A DNA stretch of 64,000 nucleotides from assembly GCA_017533485.1 (NCBI GenBank), contig JAFXIC010000057.1, positions 58,395 through 122,394 of the forward strand. Reading direction: 5' to 3'. The notes beneath the pieces are model-generated. The model saw only the letters and a program-made list of their open reading frames with translations, was not told the origin of the DNA and made no database searches. The stretch's first letter is position 1. Each line of letters opens with the position of its first letter. Made by a program: the position numbers and the translations under genes. Below are positions 35,288 to 46,177 of this stretch, one piece after another. The stretch comes from Oscillospiraceae bacterium. GTDB lineage: Bacteria > Bacillota > Clostridia > Oscillospirales > Ruminococcaceae.

Positions 35288-36088
35288 ATGAACGAGGAAA
35301 TCATGTCCGGAGCGGGTACGAGTACAGCCGCAGGTTCGTGCTATGTGCCGCTGAAAGCAGATCGTGTGTTTGACAGCTGCAGCGATAAGGATTGTATTAC
35401 CAATTTACAGGTGATGCTGGAAACGGGCGGTGATCTTCCGCCGCAGTACAATCTTGTGAAAACCCGCTGTGTCTCGATCGACAATATCTGCATGAATGTC
35501 GAACCGATTCCGTTTAACCGCGGGTATTATTCGGTGGATCTGACGTATACCTTCGGTGTGGAGCTGCTGGCATATGAACGGGCTTGTGATTGTCCGGTGA
35601 CGCTGCGCGGAACCGCAACTGCAGCAAAGAGTGTGATTCTCTACGGCAGCGAATCGAATACCAAGACATTTTTCAGCAACGGCGCACGCATCGGTGCGAC
35701 AAACGGATGCTGTGATATTGTGAATCTTCCGACAGCAAGCTGTCAGTGTGTAGATCCGATTGCGCTGGAGACAAAGATTGTGACATTGTGTCAGAACAAC
35801 GAAGAAACCGGCTGCTGCCGCAGAAGAGCGGTCGTGCTGACGCTGGGCGTATTTTCTGTGGTCGAGCTGACAAGGCCCGTAACGATGCTGGTGGATGCGG
35901 CACCCTATACGGTTCCGACAAAGAGCTGTTCGGGAGAAACCGATTCGCCGTGCGAGATTTTTAACCGCATCTCGTTTCCGACTGACCAGTTTGTTTCACA
36001 GACAGCTGACAGTATCGGAACGGAAAATAATAATAATAATTATCCCAACGGAATCGGAAGCTGCGGCTGCGGATGCGGCGCAAGCTGA
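35288..36088 (+). CDS. Cys-rich protein, putative clostridial spore-coat or exosporium component
   Basis: 266 residues from ATG 35288 (TAGGAGG upstream), without signal peptide. It contains more than 20 cysteines, including paired CC and the C-terminal SCGCGCGAS. The opening VPLKADRVFDSCSDKDCITNLQV and the segment NVEPIPFNRGYYSVDLTYTF recall a family conserved in spore-forming Clostridia whose members I associate with the coat. An Asn-rich NNNNN stretch precedes the Cys tail. A structural, disulphide-linked role is an inference; there is no catalytic motif. Confidence 0.6.
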   Translation: MNEEIMSGAGTSTAAGSCYVPLKADRVFDSCSDKDCITNLQVMLETGGDLPPQYNLVKTRCVSIDNICMNVEPIPFNRGYYSVDLTYTFGVELLAYERACDCPVTLRGTATAAKSVILYGSESNTKTFFSNGARIGATNGCCDIVNLPTASCQCVDPIALETKIVTLCQNNEETGCCRRRAVVLTLGVFSVVELTRPVTMLVDAAPYTVPTKSCSGETDSPCEIFNRISFPTDQFVSQTADSIGTENNNNNYPNGIGSCGCGCGAS

Positions 36089-36110
36089 CGGATTCGGGGG
36101 AATCAAACGA

Positions 36111-36144
36111 AACCGCGTGGGCGGAACGCTGCACACGCGGTTTT
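36111..36144 (+). terminator. Possible terminator before dnaE
   Basis: AACCGCGTG pairs with CACGCGGTT, followed by only TTGTG. The stem is good but the T-run is poor. Confidence 0.4.
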
Positions 36145-36197
36145 GTGTATCTTTCATACAGTCGGACAAGCGATGGATGGAACGGAGGTGGATACGA

Positions 36198-39100
36198 ATG
36201 GCGGATTTTGTGCATCTGCACGTGCATACGGAATATTCCTTGCTGGACGGGGCGTGTCGGATCGACCGCCTGATTGCACAGGTGCAGAAGCTCGGTCAGA
36301 AAGCGGTTGCGATTACCGACCATGGCGTCATGTACGGCGTGATACCGTTTTATCAGGCTGCAAAAGCGGCAGGCATCCATCCGATTATCGGCTGTGAGAT
36401 TTATGTTGCGCCGAGGACAAGATTTGATAAGGAAACGCCGGCTGACCGTCGTCCGTATCATCTGACGCTGCTTTGTGAGAACATGAAAGGCTACCGCAAC
36501 CTGGTGGAGCTTGTTTCGAAAGCACAGCTCGAAGGATTTTATCAGCGTCCGCGGGCAGACTGGGAGCTGCTGACACAGTATCACGAAGGATTGATTGCGC
36601 TGTCGGGCTGCATGAGCGGAGAGGTTGCAAGACTGCTTTCGGCGAATGATTATCAGGGCGCGAAAGCCACAGCAGTCCGATATGCGGAGCTGTTCGGAAA
36701 AGACCATTATTATCTTGAAATCCAGCGGCATGAGCTCAGAGAAGATCTTGCGATCTGTAAGGGACTGAAAAGTATTGCCGCCGAAACAGGAATTCCGCTT
36801 GCGGCGACCAATGACGCGCATTATCTGACGAAAGAGGACGCAACACTGCAAAAGCTTCTGGTCTGTATCCAGACAGGCTCCTCGCTTGCTTCTCCCTCCG
36901 CTATGACAATGCCCAACGACAGCTTTTATCTCCGGTCAACCGATGAAATGCTGAATCAGTTTCCGGATTGTCCGGAGGCGATTGCAAACACCGTGAAAAT
37001 TGCGCAGATGTGTCAGTTGGAATTTACATTCGGTACGCTTTCCCTGCCGAAATATCACGCGGAGGGCGTGACGGATACCACCGTGTATTTCAGGAAGCTG
37101 CTGGAGGAAGGACTGCAAAAGCGGTATGGTTCTGAGCCGGCGGATGCGGTCACCGAACGGATGCAGTATGAATTTGATGTGATTGTACGGATGGGATATG
37201 TCGATTATTTCCTGATTGTCTGGGATTTCGTGCATTACGCAAAGAGTCATGATATTCCGGTCGGGCCGGGCAGAGGTTCGGGTGCGGGAAGTCTGTGTGC
37301 ATATCTGATCGGGATTACGGATATTGATCCGCTGAAACATGGCTTGTTGTTCGAGCGGTTTTTAAATCCGGAGCGTGTTTCGATGCCGGATTTTGATATT
37401 GATTTCTGTATCGACGGAAGACAGCAGGTCATTGACTATGTGACCCGTCGGTACGGTACGGAGCGTGTCGCACAGATTATTGCCTTTGATACACTGAAAG
37501 CGCGTGCGGCGGTAAGAGATACGGGACGAGCCATGGATCTTTCCTATTCGCTCTGTGACCATGTGGCAAAGCTGATCCCGCACGATCTGAATATGACGCT
37601 GGAGCGGGCATTAAAGGAATCGGAGGAGCTTTCGGCATTGTCCCGTGAGCGTTCGGAGGTCAGACGGCTGCTGGAGCTTGCGATGCAGCTTGAGGGAATG
37701 CCGCGCCATGCCACAACACACGCGGCAGGCGTTGTCATTTCCGCTGTTCCGATTGCACAGCAGGTTCCGCTTCAGAAGAATGACGAGGCGGTGGTGACCC
37801 AGTATACGATGACCATTCTCGAAAGTCTCGGGCTTTTGAAGATGGATTTTCTGGGACTTCGGAACCTGACCGTGATTCATGACGCGCAGCGGGAGATCCG
37901 GAAGCGGCTTCCGCAGTTTCGGATCAAAGAAATTCCGGAGGATGATCCGGCAGTATTCCGGATGCTTTCGAAGGGTGACAGTCTGGGTGTATTCCAGCTC
38001 GAATCGGATGGTATCCGCCGTGTCCTGATGCAGATGCAGCCGACCTGTATGGCGGATATTACGGCAGTCATATCCCTATACAGACCCGGACCGATGGATT
38101 CGATTCCGCAGTACCTGAAATGCCGCAGCAATCCGTCGAAGGTGCGGTATGACCATCCGATGCTGGAGCCGATTTTAAAGGAAACCTTCGGCTGTATCGT
38201 CTATCAGGAGCAGGTCATGGAAATCTGCCGCAGTCTCGCGGGATATTCGTATGGCAGAGCTGATCTGGTACGGAGAGCGATGGCGAAGAAAAAGCATCAG
38301 GTTATGGAGCAGGAGCGGGAAATTTTTATCCACGGCAATGAGAGCTGCTGCGGCGCGGTGAAAAACGGTGTGCCGGAGGCAGTTGCGAATACGATTTTTG
38401 ACCGGATGGCAGCTTTCGCAAGCTATGCGTTCAATAAATCCCATGCGGCAGCCTATGCGAGAATTGCGTATGAAACAGCGTATCTGAAATGCAGATATTT
38501 TTCGGAATATCTCTCGGCACTGATGACATCGGTGCTTTCGAATACGTCAAAGCTTCTGGAGTATATCGCGGTCTGTGAAGCCCACGGTACAGCGGTGCTT
38601 CGGCCGGATATCAATACCAGTGATATGGGCTTTACGGCTGCACCGGAGGGGATTCGGTTCGGACTGCTGGCGATCCGCGGACTGGGTACCAATGTGATCC
38701 GGAGCTTGCTGGATGAGCGGGCGGAGAACGGGAAATATAAGAGCCTTCAGGATTTTTGTGAAAGAAACGGCGGGGGAGATGTCGGAAAACGAGCAGTAGA
38801 AAACCTGATTCGTGCCGGCGCATTCGACGGACTTGGCTGGAATCGCCGTCAGATGCTTGATGGCTGCGAACAGCTTCTTGCCGCAGCATCCACGCGCAGC
38901 CGTACAATGGTCAGCGGTCAGCTTTCCTTGTTCGGAGAGATGGAGGAGGAAGCGATTCCTGTGATGCAGCCGCCGGAGCTGCCGGAATATCCCGAACAGA
39001 TTCTTCTGAAAATGGAAAAGGAGCTGACGGGGCTTTATTTATCCGGACATCCTTTGGGCGGATGGAGTATATACCGAAAGCTTCTGCGGATGCCGGAAAC

Positions 39101-39629
39101 AGCGGATCTTTCGATGATACGGGACGGTACACCGGTCCGGATGCTGTGTCTGGTCGGAGAAGTCCGCCGTCATATGACCAGACGCGGTGAGGATATGTGC
39201 TTTTTTACGGCAGAGGATTTGTCGGGGACGATGGATTGTATCGCGTTCCAGCAAGCTTATCGGACCTGTCATCCGTACCTGAAAGAAGATGCGGTAGTAT
39301 GTCTGACGGGGCGGATTTCGCGTAAGGATCAGTCCTTGAGTCTGATCTGTGAGGATGTGCTGCCGGAAAAGCGGTTTGGCGAGTTGTTTGCCCATAAACG
39401 GCTGTGCTGTAAGGTGAATGACGGCGATACCGGAATGATGCAGAAGCTGATAACGATATGCAGACGTTTTCCGGGCGATATGCCTGTATGTCTGTTTCTG
39501 ATGGGCAGCCGCCGATACCTGAAACCAAATCTTCCGGGCGGCGGTGTGCAGATCAGCAGTGAATTTTATCGTGCACTCACGGAGCAGATTCAGCCGTCGA
39601 TGTGTGCATTGATCGACCAAAAACCGTAA
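36198..39629 (+). CDS. dnaE: DNA polymerase III alpha subunit (DnaE type)
   Basis: 1143 residues. GGAGGTG precedes ATG 36198; the frame is open further upstream but that part runs through the coat-like gene. Order of domains: PHP domain (HLHVHTEYSLLDGACR), polymerase core with GPGRGSGAGS and the catalytic PDFDID (Asp398, Asp400), the FNKSHAAAY finger region, helix-hairpin-helix, and a C-terminal OB fold (VRMLCLVGEVRRHMTRRGEDMCFF). The core layout is that of DnaE rather than PolC, which Firmicutes also have. It replicates DNA as part of the holoenzyme. Confidence 0.97.
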   Translation: MADFVHLHVHTEYSLLDGACRIDRLIAQVQKLGQKAVAITDHGVMYGVIPFYQAAKAAGIHPIIGCEIYVAPRTRFDKETPADRRPYHLTLLCENMKGYRNLVELVSKAQLEGFYQRPRADWELLTQYHEGLIALSGCMSGEVARLLSANDYQGAKATAVRYAELFGKDHYYLEIQRHELREDLAICKGLKSIAAETGIPLAATNDAHYLTKEDATLQKLLVCIQTGSSLASPSAMTMPNDSFYLRSTDEMLNQFPDCPEAIANTVKIAQMCQLEFTFGTLSLPKYHAEGVTDTTVYFRKLLEEGLQKRYGSEPADAVTERMQYEFDVIVRMGYVDYFLIVWDFVHYAKSHDIPVGPGRGSGAGSLCAYLIGITDIDPLKHGLLFERFLNPERVSMPDFDIDFCIDGRQQVIDYVTRRYGTERVAQIIAFDTLKARAAVRDTGRAMDLSYSLCDHVAKLIPHDLNMTLERALKESEELSALSRERSEVRRLLELAMQLEGMPRHATTHAAGVVISAVPIAQQVPLQKNDEAVVTQYTMTILESLGLLKMDFLGLRNLTVIHDAQREIRKRLPQFRIKEIPEDDPAVFRMLSKGDSLGVFQLESDGIRRVLMQMQPTCMADITAVISLYRPGPMDSIPQYLKCRSNPSKVRYDHPMLEPILKETFGCIVYQEQVMEICRSLAGYSYGRADLVRRAMAKKKHQVMEQEREIFIHGNESCCGAVKNGVPEAVANTIFDRMAAFASYAFNKSHAAAYARIAYETAYLKCRYFSEYLSALMTSVLSNTSKLLEYIAVCEAHGTAVLRPDINTSDMGFTAAPEGIRFGLLAIRGLGTNVIRSLLDERAENGKYKSLQDFCERNGGGDVGKRAVENLIRAGAFDGLGWNRRQMLDGCEQLLAAASTRSRTMVSGQLSLFGEMEEEAIPVMQPPELPEYPEQILLKMEKELTGLYLSGHPLGGWSIYRKLLRMPETADLSMIRDGTPVRMLCLVGEVRRHMTRRGEDMCFFTAEDLSGTMDCIAFQQAYRTCHPYLKEDAVVCLTGRISRKDQSLSLICEDVLPEKRFGELFAHKRLCCKVNDGDTGMMQKLITICRRFPGDMPVCLFLMGSRRYLKPNLPGGGVQISSEFYRALTEQIQPSMCALIDQKP

Positions 39630-39645
39630 CGAAGAAAGGGTGTAG

Positions 39646-41649
<2,004 letters not shown>

Positions 41650-41651
41650 GC

Positions 41652-42077
41652 ATGAAGAAAAGAAGATGGATTGCAGCAATGCTGTGTGTGGGCAGTCTGC
41701 TGACGGCCTGCGGAGAAAAGAAAACGGATGCGCCGAAGGAAATGCAGTATATTAAGACCAGTGTATTCTATGCAACGGTTATGGATATGTATCAGAATCC
41801 GGATGCTTATCTGGGCGGTCAGTATCATTTTGTCGGGGAATTGTATGCTTCGACGGACAGCGAAACCGGAAATGTCTATTATTCGGTGTATGGAGAAAAC
41901 CCTGCGAGTCCGGGAAGCGGAATCGGCATCGAGCTGTCGGATTGTTCGTTTGATGGCTTGGAGGCCGGCGATACGATTACGGTGGAAGGTACGCTTGACA
42001 GCGATAAGGGAGACTTTGAGGGCAAAGAACGGGAATATCTTGTGCTTCGCGTATCGAGCATCGAAAAACGCGAATAA
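41652..42077 (+). CDS. Small lipoprotein of unknown function
   Basis: 141 residues starting 2 nt after the ligA stop, with GAGGGAG 7 nt upstream. The signal peptide ends in the lipobox SLLTAC, so the protein is likely anchored outside the membrane. The mature part (YLGGQYHFVGELYAS, DTITVEGTLDS, YLVLRVSSIEK) has the alternating pattern of an OB-type beta barrel. Lipoproteins of this kind occur in Clostridia without assigned role. Confidence 0.8.
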   Translation: MKKRRWIAAMLCVGSLLTACGEKKTDAPKEMQYIKTSVFYATVMDMYQNPDAYLGGQYHFVGELYASTDSETGNVYYSVYGENPASPGSGIGIELSDCSFDGLEAGDTITVEGTLDSDKGDFEGKEREYLVLRVSSIEKRE

Positions 42078-42084
42078 AGAGAAA

Positions 42085-42124
42085 AAACTGCTGCCGCATT
42101 CCGAAGATGCGGCAGCAGTTTTTA
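42085..42124. terminator. Strong bidirectional terminator
   Basis: AAACTGCTGCCGCAT pairs with ATGCGGCAGCAGTTT (15 bp) around a short loop, followed by TTTATTT; the left flank is A-rich. It ends the dnaE-ligA-lipoprotein unit and possibly the opposing GH30 gene. Confidence 0.9.
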
Positions 42125-42175
42125 TTTGTCGGAATCCGTCAGCGCTGCTGACGGGGGAGAATCGGGCGGGCTGGA

Positions 42176-45016
42176 TTATGCCTTGAATACCGCACGCACG
42201 AAGTTGTAGAGGTGTGCGTGGATGGAGTTATCACCATGATAGCCGCCGTTGACATAGTGCCAGATATGCGGAACATTATTCTTGGTGAAGTTTTCGTGAT
42301 AGCTGTTGGGCGTGGTATAAACAACATCATCATTGGAGCCGGCGGTGAGGAAAACGAGGGAAGGCGCTTCTTCTTCGCTGTTCCATTTGAAGCTGCCGGT
42401 GACGCCGGGTGCCGCGCAGATAGCGCCGACATAGCCGAAGAGGTCAGCACGCTGCATACCGATGAGGAGAGATTCTCTGCCGCCCATCGAGAAGCCGGTA
42501 ATGGCAGTATTTTCTCTGCCGGTCTTGATGCTGTAAGTGGATTCGATATGGGGCATCAGGTCTTTGACGAGGTCGTTGATGAAGTTGTCGTATGCCTGGT
42601 TGTTTGCGTCATCCATACCGCTGCATTCAGCCTGTGTTGCGCTGGAATAGATATACGGGAATACAACGATCATGTCTTCCGCGTCACCGGAAGCGATGGC
42701 ATTGCCGATGATCTGACGGGTGTACATGGTGTTGTTTCCGGTGAGGATCATACGATCCTGATTTTCCCAGTAGCCGTGCATGACATAGAGTACCGGATAC
42801 TGTTTGCTTTCGGAATATCCGGCAGGAAGGAGGATATTGTAGGGTTTGTTGCGGTTACAGGTTGTTGAGTAGTAGGAACCGCTCTTGACCGTACCATAAG
42901 AAACGCCTGCTTTTTCCTGTTTGGAGTCATTGGTTTCGAATTCGGAGACAGCAGCCTCAACGATCGGAGTATATTCGGAGATTGTGCGCATAGCGGTAAC
43001 AGGCGGCTCATCGCCGTCAACGACAGCACCCTTTTCCGGATAATCGGAAACCTGACCTGTGAGGAATTTGACATACCAGACGAGATCGGATACGGAAACT
43101 CTCTTATCCTGATTGACGTCGGCAGCCTTGATTGCAGCGGAACCGGTTTCGGAGCCGAGGATGATCCGCTTTGCAATGGTGAGGTCGGAAGCAGTGATTG
43201 CGCCATTATAATCCGCATCGCCAAGGAGGAACTGGACAGGCTTCGGGCCTTCGAATACGGAACCTTCGGTTGCACCGATGACGCGGTCGATATAGAAATC
43301 GTTCATTCCGTCCACGGATTCGACATAAAGCTGGAGATCGGAAGCACCGCTTGGAATCATGTAGGCGGTATTGGAAAGGAGAACATATTCTCCGCCGATG
43401 GAAGAGCCGGAAGCGATATGGCTGTACTGGGTTTCGCCGCTTGCATCGGTGTACTGGAGGGAGAGCATATATTCGGAGGTATCATTGCTGCTTGCCGGAG
43501 AAACACAGGCGCTGAAGCTGTAAGTTTCGCCGGGCTTAAAGATGCCTGTGCTGAGGGACTTGACGGCACCGTTCCAGGTTGCTTCTCTGCCGGAAACGAA
43601 GAGTGCCTTGCTGCCCTCGTAAGCATTCTTATCGGAAACCTCAACGGAAGCGGAGCCTCTGCCGCTCCAGGTACCAACGGAGCTTTCGAAGGTGTCGATG
43701 AAGTAGCTGCCGTCCTCGTTTGGTTCAGCAGGGCTGATCGGGGAAGAGCCGCCGTCTGTGGCAAGAACGAATGTTGTAACGCTCTGACCGGGGAGGGAGG
43801 CGGAGAAGCTGTTCCCGTTAAAGCTGACAGTAGACTGCTTGAGGTTTTCGGAACCGGAGGAGCGGATTGCGTCAACACTGGAGATGCGCTCGCCGCTGTT
43901 GACAGAGAAGTTCTGTGTGACAGCAGAAGTACCGGTATTGATTGCGACGATTGCGATGGAACCGTCGGTATTCTTATATGCGGAGATCTGGAGATTATTT
44001 GCGGGTGCTTCGGTACATCCGATCCGGTAAGCGTCCGGGCGGACATACTTGGAATACTGTGCCATCATGTAGCCGCGCTTGGAGATTTTGCCGTCATCGG
44101 TCATCGGACCGTAGTGGCGGCGGATATACCACCAGACGTAGGCACTCATATTGCCGACAACAAGACCGTTGTGCATATTCTTCGCGACATCGAGTGCTTC
44201 GGGCCAGTTATTTGCGGAATTCTGGTTGCTGTTGGGGACGTAAACCTCTGTCATCCAGATTTCCTTGCCGGAGTTTTCGAGAGCGGCGAAGTCCATCTGG
44301 CTGCGCTGTGTGCCATAGAAATGGGTACCGAAGAGGTCACAGTTCGCCATTGCCTTGGAGTTATTGAGGATTTTGGAATAATAATCCTTATTGGTGTACT
44401 GGAATGTTTCGGGCGACATCACCTTGCAGTCGATTTTATCGGCATAATTCGCGAGGAAGGTAGTTGTTTCGTCGGAGCTCCAGTATGTCCATTCATGTGC
44501 GTAATCGGGTTCGTTCTGAACAGAAATGGCGTAGATATCGACACCATTGTCTTTCATGTAGTGGTAGTAGTCGTTGAGGTGCTGTGCATAAGCGGCATAG
44601 GAATCGGTTCTGACGTGTTTTGCGCCATTGCTGCCGCCGGATTCCGCGATGGAAGAAGGCGGATTCCAGGGGGAAGCGAAGACGGTTGCACCGAGCTGCT
44701 GTGCGGCTTTTGCGGTCGGAACAGCGATGTTCCATTGATTCTTGTTGTCATTGATAAAGGTTCGGAGGATGGTAAAGCCCAGCTCATCCTCACCGTTGCC
44801 GAAGGCTTTCTGAACCTGCTCCTGAGACATATCGGAGCCGGCCCATTCGGGAAGATTGATGCCGCCGAAGCCGCTGATATGCTGGTAGGTGGTCGCGCTG
44901 TCGATGACGCAGTCGCTTGCGGCACCGGCATGACTGAGCGTGGTGGCGGGGAGACTGGTGAGCAGCAGCATACCGCCGACCAATCCCGCAAGAGTTTTCC
45001 TGAAATGCAGTTTCAT
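42176..45016 (-). CDS. Multimodular secreted xylanase/esterase: GH30 - CBM22 - dockerin - CE1
   Basis: 946 residues from ATG 45016 (GGGGG upstream) with signal peptide. Residues 35-420 are a GH30 glucuronoxylanase-type domain: acid/base Glu169 in SVQNEPDY, nucleophile Glu257 in IWMTEVYV, plus a beta-sandwich side domain. Residues 440-585 look like a CBM22 xylan-binding module (ESSVGTWSGRGSASVEV). A dockerin with two calcium loops is internal at about 598-656 (GDADYNGAITASD, ADVNQDKRVSVSD). Residues 690-946 form a CE1 feruloyl/acetyl xylan esterase-like domain: nucleophile Ser843 in GFSMGG, His927 in GGYHGD. It should cut glucuronoxylan and remove ester side groups at the same site on a cellulosome. 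Confidence 0.93.
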   Translation of the reverse strand: MKLHFRKTLAGLVGGMLLLTSLPATTLSHAGAASDCVIDSATTYQHISGFGGINLPEWAGSDMSQEQVQKAFGNGEDELGFTILRTFINDNKNQWNIAVPTAKAAQQLGATVFASPWNPPSSIAESGGSNGAKHVRTDSYAAYAQHLNDYYHYMKDNGVDIYAISVQNEPDYAHEWTYWSSDETTTFLANYADKIDCKVMSPETFQYTNKDYYSKILNNSKAMANCDLFGTHFYGTQRSQMDFAALENSGKEIWMTEVYVPNSNQNSANNWPEALDVAKNMHNGLVVGNMSAYVWWYIRRHYGPMTDDGKISKRGYMMAQYSKYVRPDAYRIGCTEAPANNLQISAYKNTDGSIAIVAINTGTSAVTQNFSVNSGERISSVDAIRSSGSENLKQSTVSFNGNSFSASLPGQSVTTFVLATDGGSSPISPAEPNEDGSYFIDTFESSVGTWSGRGSASVEVSDKNAYEGSKALFVSGREATWNGAVKSLSTGIFKPGETYSFSACVSPASSNDTSEYMLSLQYTDASGETQYSHIASGSSIGGEYVLLSNTAYMIPSGASDLQLYVESVDGMNDFYIDRVIGATEGSVFEGPKPVQFLLGDADYNGAITASDLTIAKRIILGSETGSAAIKAADVNQDKRVSVSDLVWYVKFLTGQVSDYPEKGAVVDGDEPPVTAMRTISEYTPIVEAAVSEFETNDSKQEKAGVSYGTVKSGSYYSTTCNRNKPYNILLPAGYSESKQYPVLYVMHGYWENQDRMILTGNNTMYTRQIIGNAIASGDAEDMIVVFPYIYSSATQAECSGMDDANNQAYDNFINDLVKDLMPHIESTYSIKTGRENTAITGFSMGGRESLLIGMQRADLFGYVGAICAAPGVTGSFKWNSEEEAPSLVFLTAGSNDDVVYTTPNSYHENFTKNNVPHIWHYVNGGYHGDNSIHAHLYNFVRAVFKA

Positions 45017-45132
45017 TTGAGTACCCCCAATTATATATTTTTTCTCTGTTTGAAAATGCTGCGAAAACAGAGAGATGATGCGGAGATGATTTCGTTGTGA
45101 ACCACACAAAAAAATGAAACATCTCCCATATT

Positions 45133-45161
45133 ATTTTAGCAATTTTTCGCTCGCGGTACAA
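45133..45161 (-). promoter_or_regulatory. Possible promoter of the GH30/CE1 gene
   Basis: TTGTAC (45161-45156), 17 bp, TAAAAT (45138-45133). Both hexamers deviate from consensus, which fits a regulated gene; the leader is about 110 nt. Confidence 0.5.
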
Positions 45162-45210
45162 TGTACAATCTTTAGAATAGGTGGATTATTTACAGAAATT
45201 TCAGAAAACG

Positions 45211-45258
45211 AAAAGGAGTTGTGCCGGAATCTGCGATGAGATGTCCGTACAACTCCCG
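45211..45258 (-). terminator. Terminator of the PHP phosphatase gene
   Basis: On the minus strand GGAGTTGTACGG pairs with CCGGCACAACTCC around a long loop and is followed by TTTTCGTTTTC. Confidence 0.6.
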
Positions 45259-45273
45259 AAAAGCGACAAAAAA

Positions 45274-46104
45274 TTAAAGTGGTGTTTGGAATGGCTGATG
45301 GCGGATAAAATAGGTCAGCTCCGAAAAGCCTGCATCTCTTGCGAGCTGTTCGAGCTGTTCGAGATGTAAGCCGACGTGTTCATTTTGATGTGCATCTGTA
45401 CTGACAGTCAGCAGTTTTCCGCCCATTTCCCGATACAACTTCAGCAATCGGAGATCCGGTTCGGTTGTGGGCGGATTATTTTTGAGCCGTGAGCCATTGA
45501 GCTCGATGGCTTTTCCGTTCCGGATAACAGTACGAAAGATATCGCGGATGATGGGGATATGGGGTGTGATATCGTAGGCATTGCCATCGGGCAGATACCG
45601 CAGTCCATAGGTGAGGTGGCCGAGAATATCGTATGCGTCGGATGCCGCAACCTTCAGCACCTCCTCGAAATATGCCGTTATCAGTACCGGAATTTCATAT
45701 TGGCTGTAATCGAGAAAATAGAAATCGGGAAGATCCGGAAGCTCGTGCACCGAACCGATGGCGAGATCGAGCCGCGGATCCTGATAGATGGCACGAGCGC
45801 CTTCGGGGTTCTGGGGGATCTGACCCAGCTCGACGCCGCAAAGCAGTCTGCATACGGAAGGAATGGATTTTGCGGCATATGTTTCCGTGATGGAAGCTTC
45901 TGCGATTTTGCGGTTTTGATAGATGCACATCTCACTTTCTTCTGCACCGTAGAATGCGGCGGATTCCATCCGGTTGACTTCACAGTGGTCGGTAATCGCA
46001 AGGAAGCGCAGTCCGATGGAATTGGCATACGCCAGCCGCTGCGCGACGGTATCGGATTGGGCATCGGGAGAATGATGCGAGTGTGTATGAAGATTCATAA
46101 TCAT
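45274..46104 (-). CDS. PHP-family phosphatase, likely histidinol-phosphatase type
   Basis: 276 residues from ATG 46104 (AGGTG 6 nt before). PHP metal-binding motifs are visible in order: NLHTHSHHSPD, AITDHCE, CGVELGQ, GSVHELP, DILGHLTYG and STDAHQNEHVG. The size and motifs agree with HisK/HisJ histidinol-phosphatase, the step two enzymes after the aminotransferase, but other PHP phosphoesterases are alike. prfC follows on the same strand upstream, about 75 bp away. Confidence 0.8.
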   Translation of the reverse strand: MIMNLHTHSHHSPDAQSDTVAQRLAYANSIGLRFLAITDHCEVNRMESAAFYGAEESEMCIYQNRKIAEASITETYAAKSIPSVCRLLCGVELGQIPQNPEGARAIYQDPRLDLAIGSVHELPDLPDFYFLDYSQYEIPVLITAYFEEVLKVAASDAYDILGHLTYGLRYLPDGNAYDITPHIPIIRDIFRTVIRNGKAIELNGSRLKNNPPTTEPDLRLLKLYREMGGKLLTVSTDAHQNEHVGLHLEQLEQLARDAGFSELTYFIRHQPFQTPL

Positions 46105-46177
46105 GAGAATCACCTGCTTTGATATGAGAAAGCGGCGGGGAATCCCATGGCATTGGAATTCCCCGGAACAATTTCAT

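Noticed and set aside
43418-45100. 560-codon + strand open frame
   Set aside because: It is antisense to the GH30-CBM22-dockerin-CE1 gene, whose modules and active sites are all recognisable; the + frame encodes Gly/Val/Cys-rich text without a family.
46137-46166. GGGGAAT/ATTCCCC hairpin after prfC as a strong terminator
   Set aside because: The stem is good but the T-run on the minus strand is weak (GCCGCTTTC); left out as unproved.
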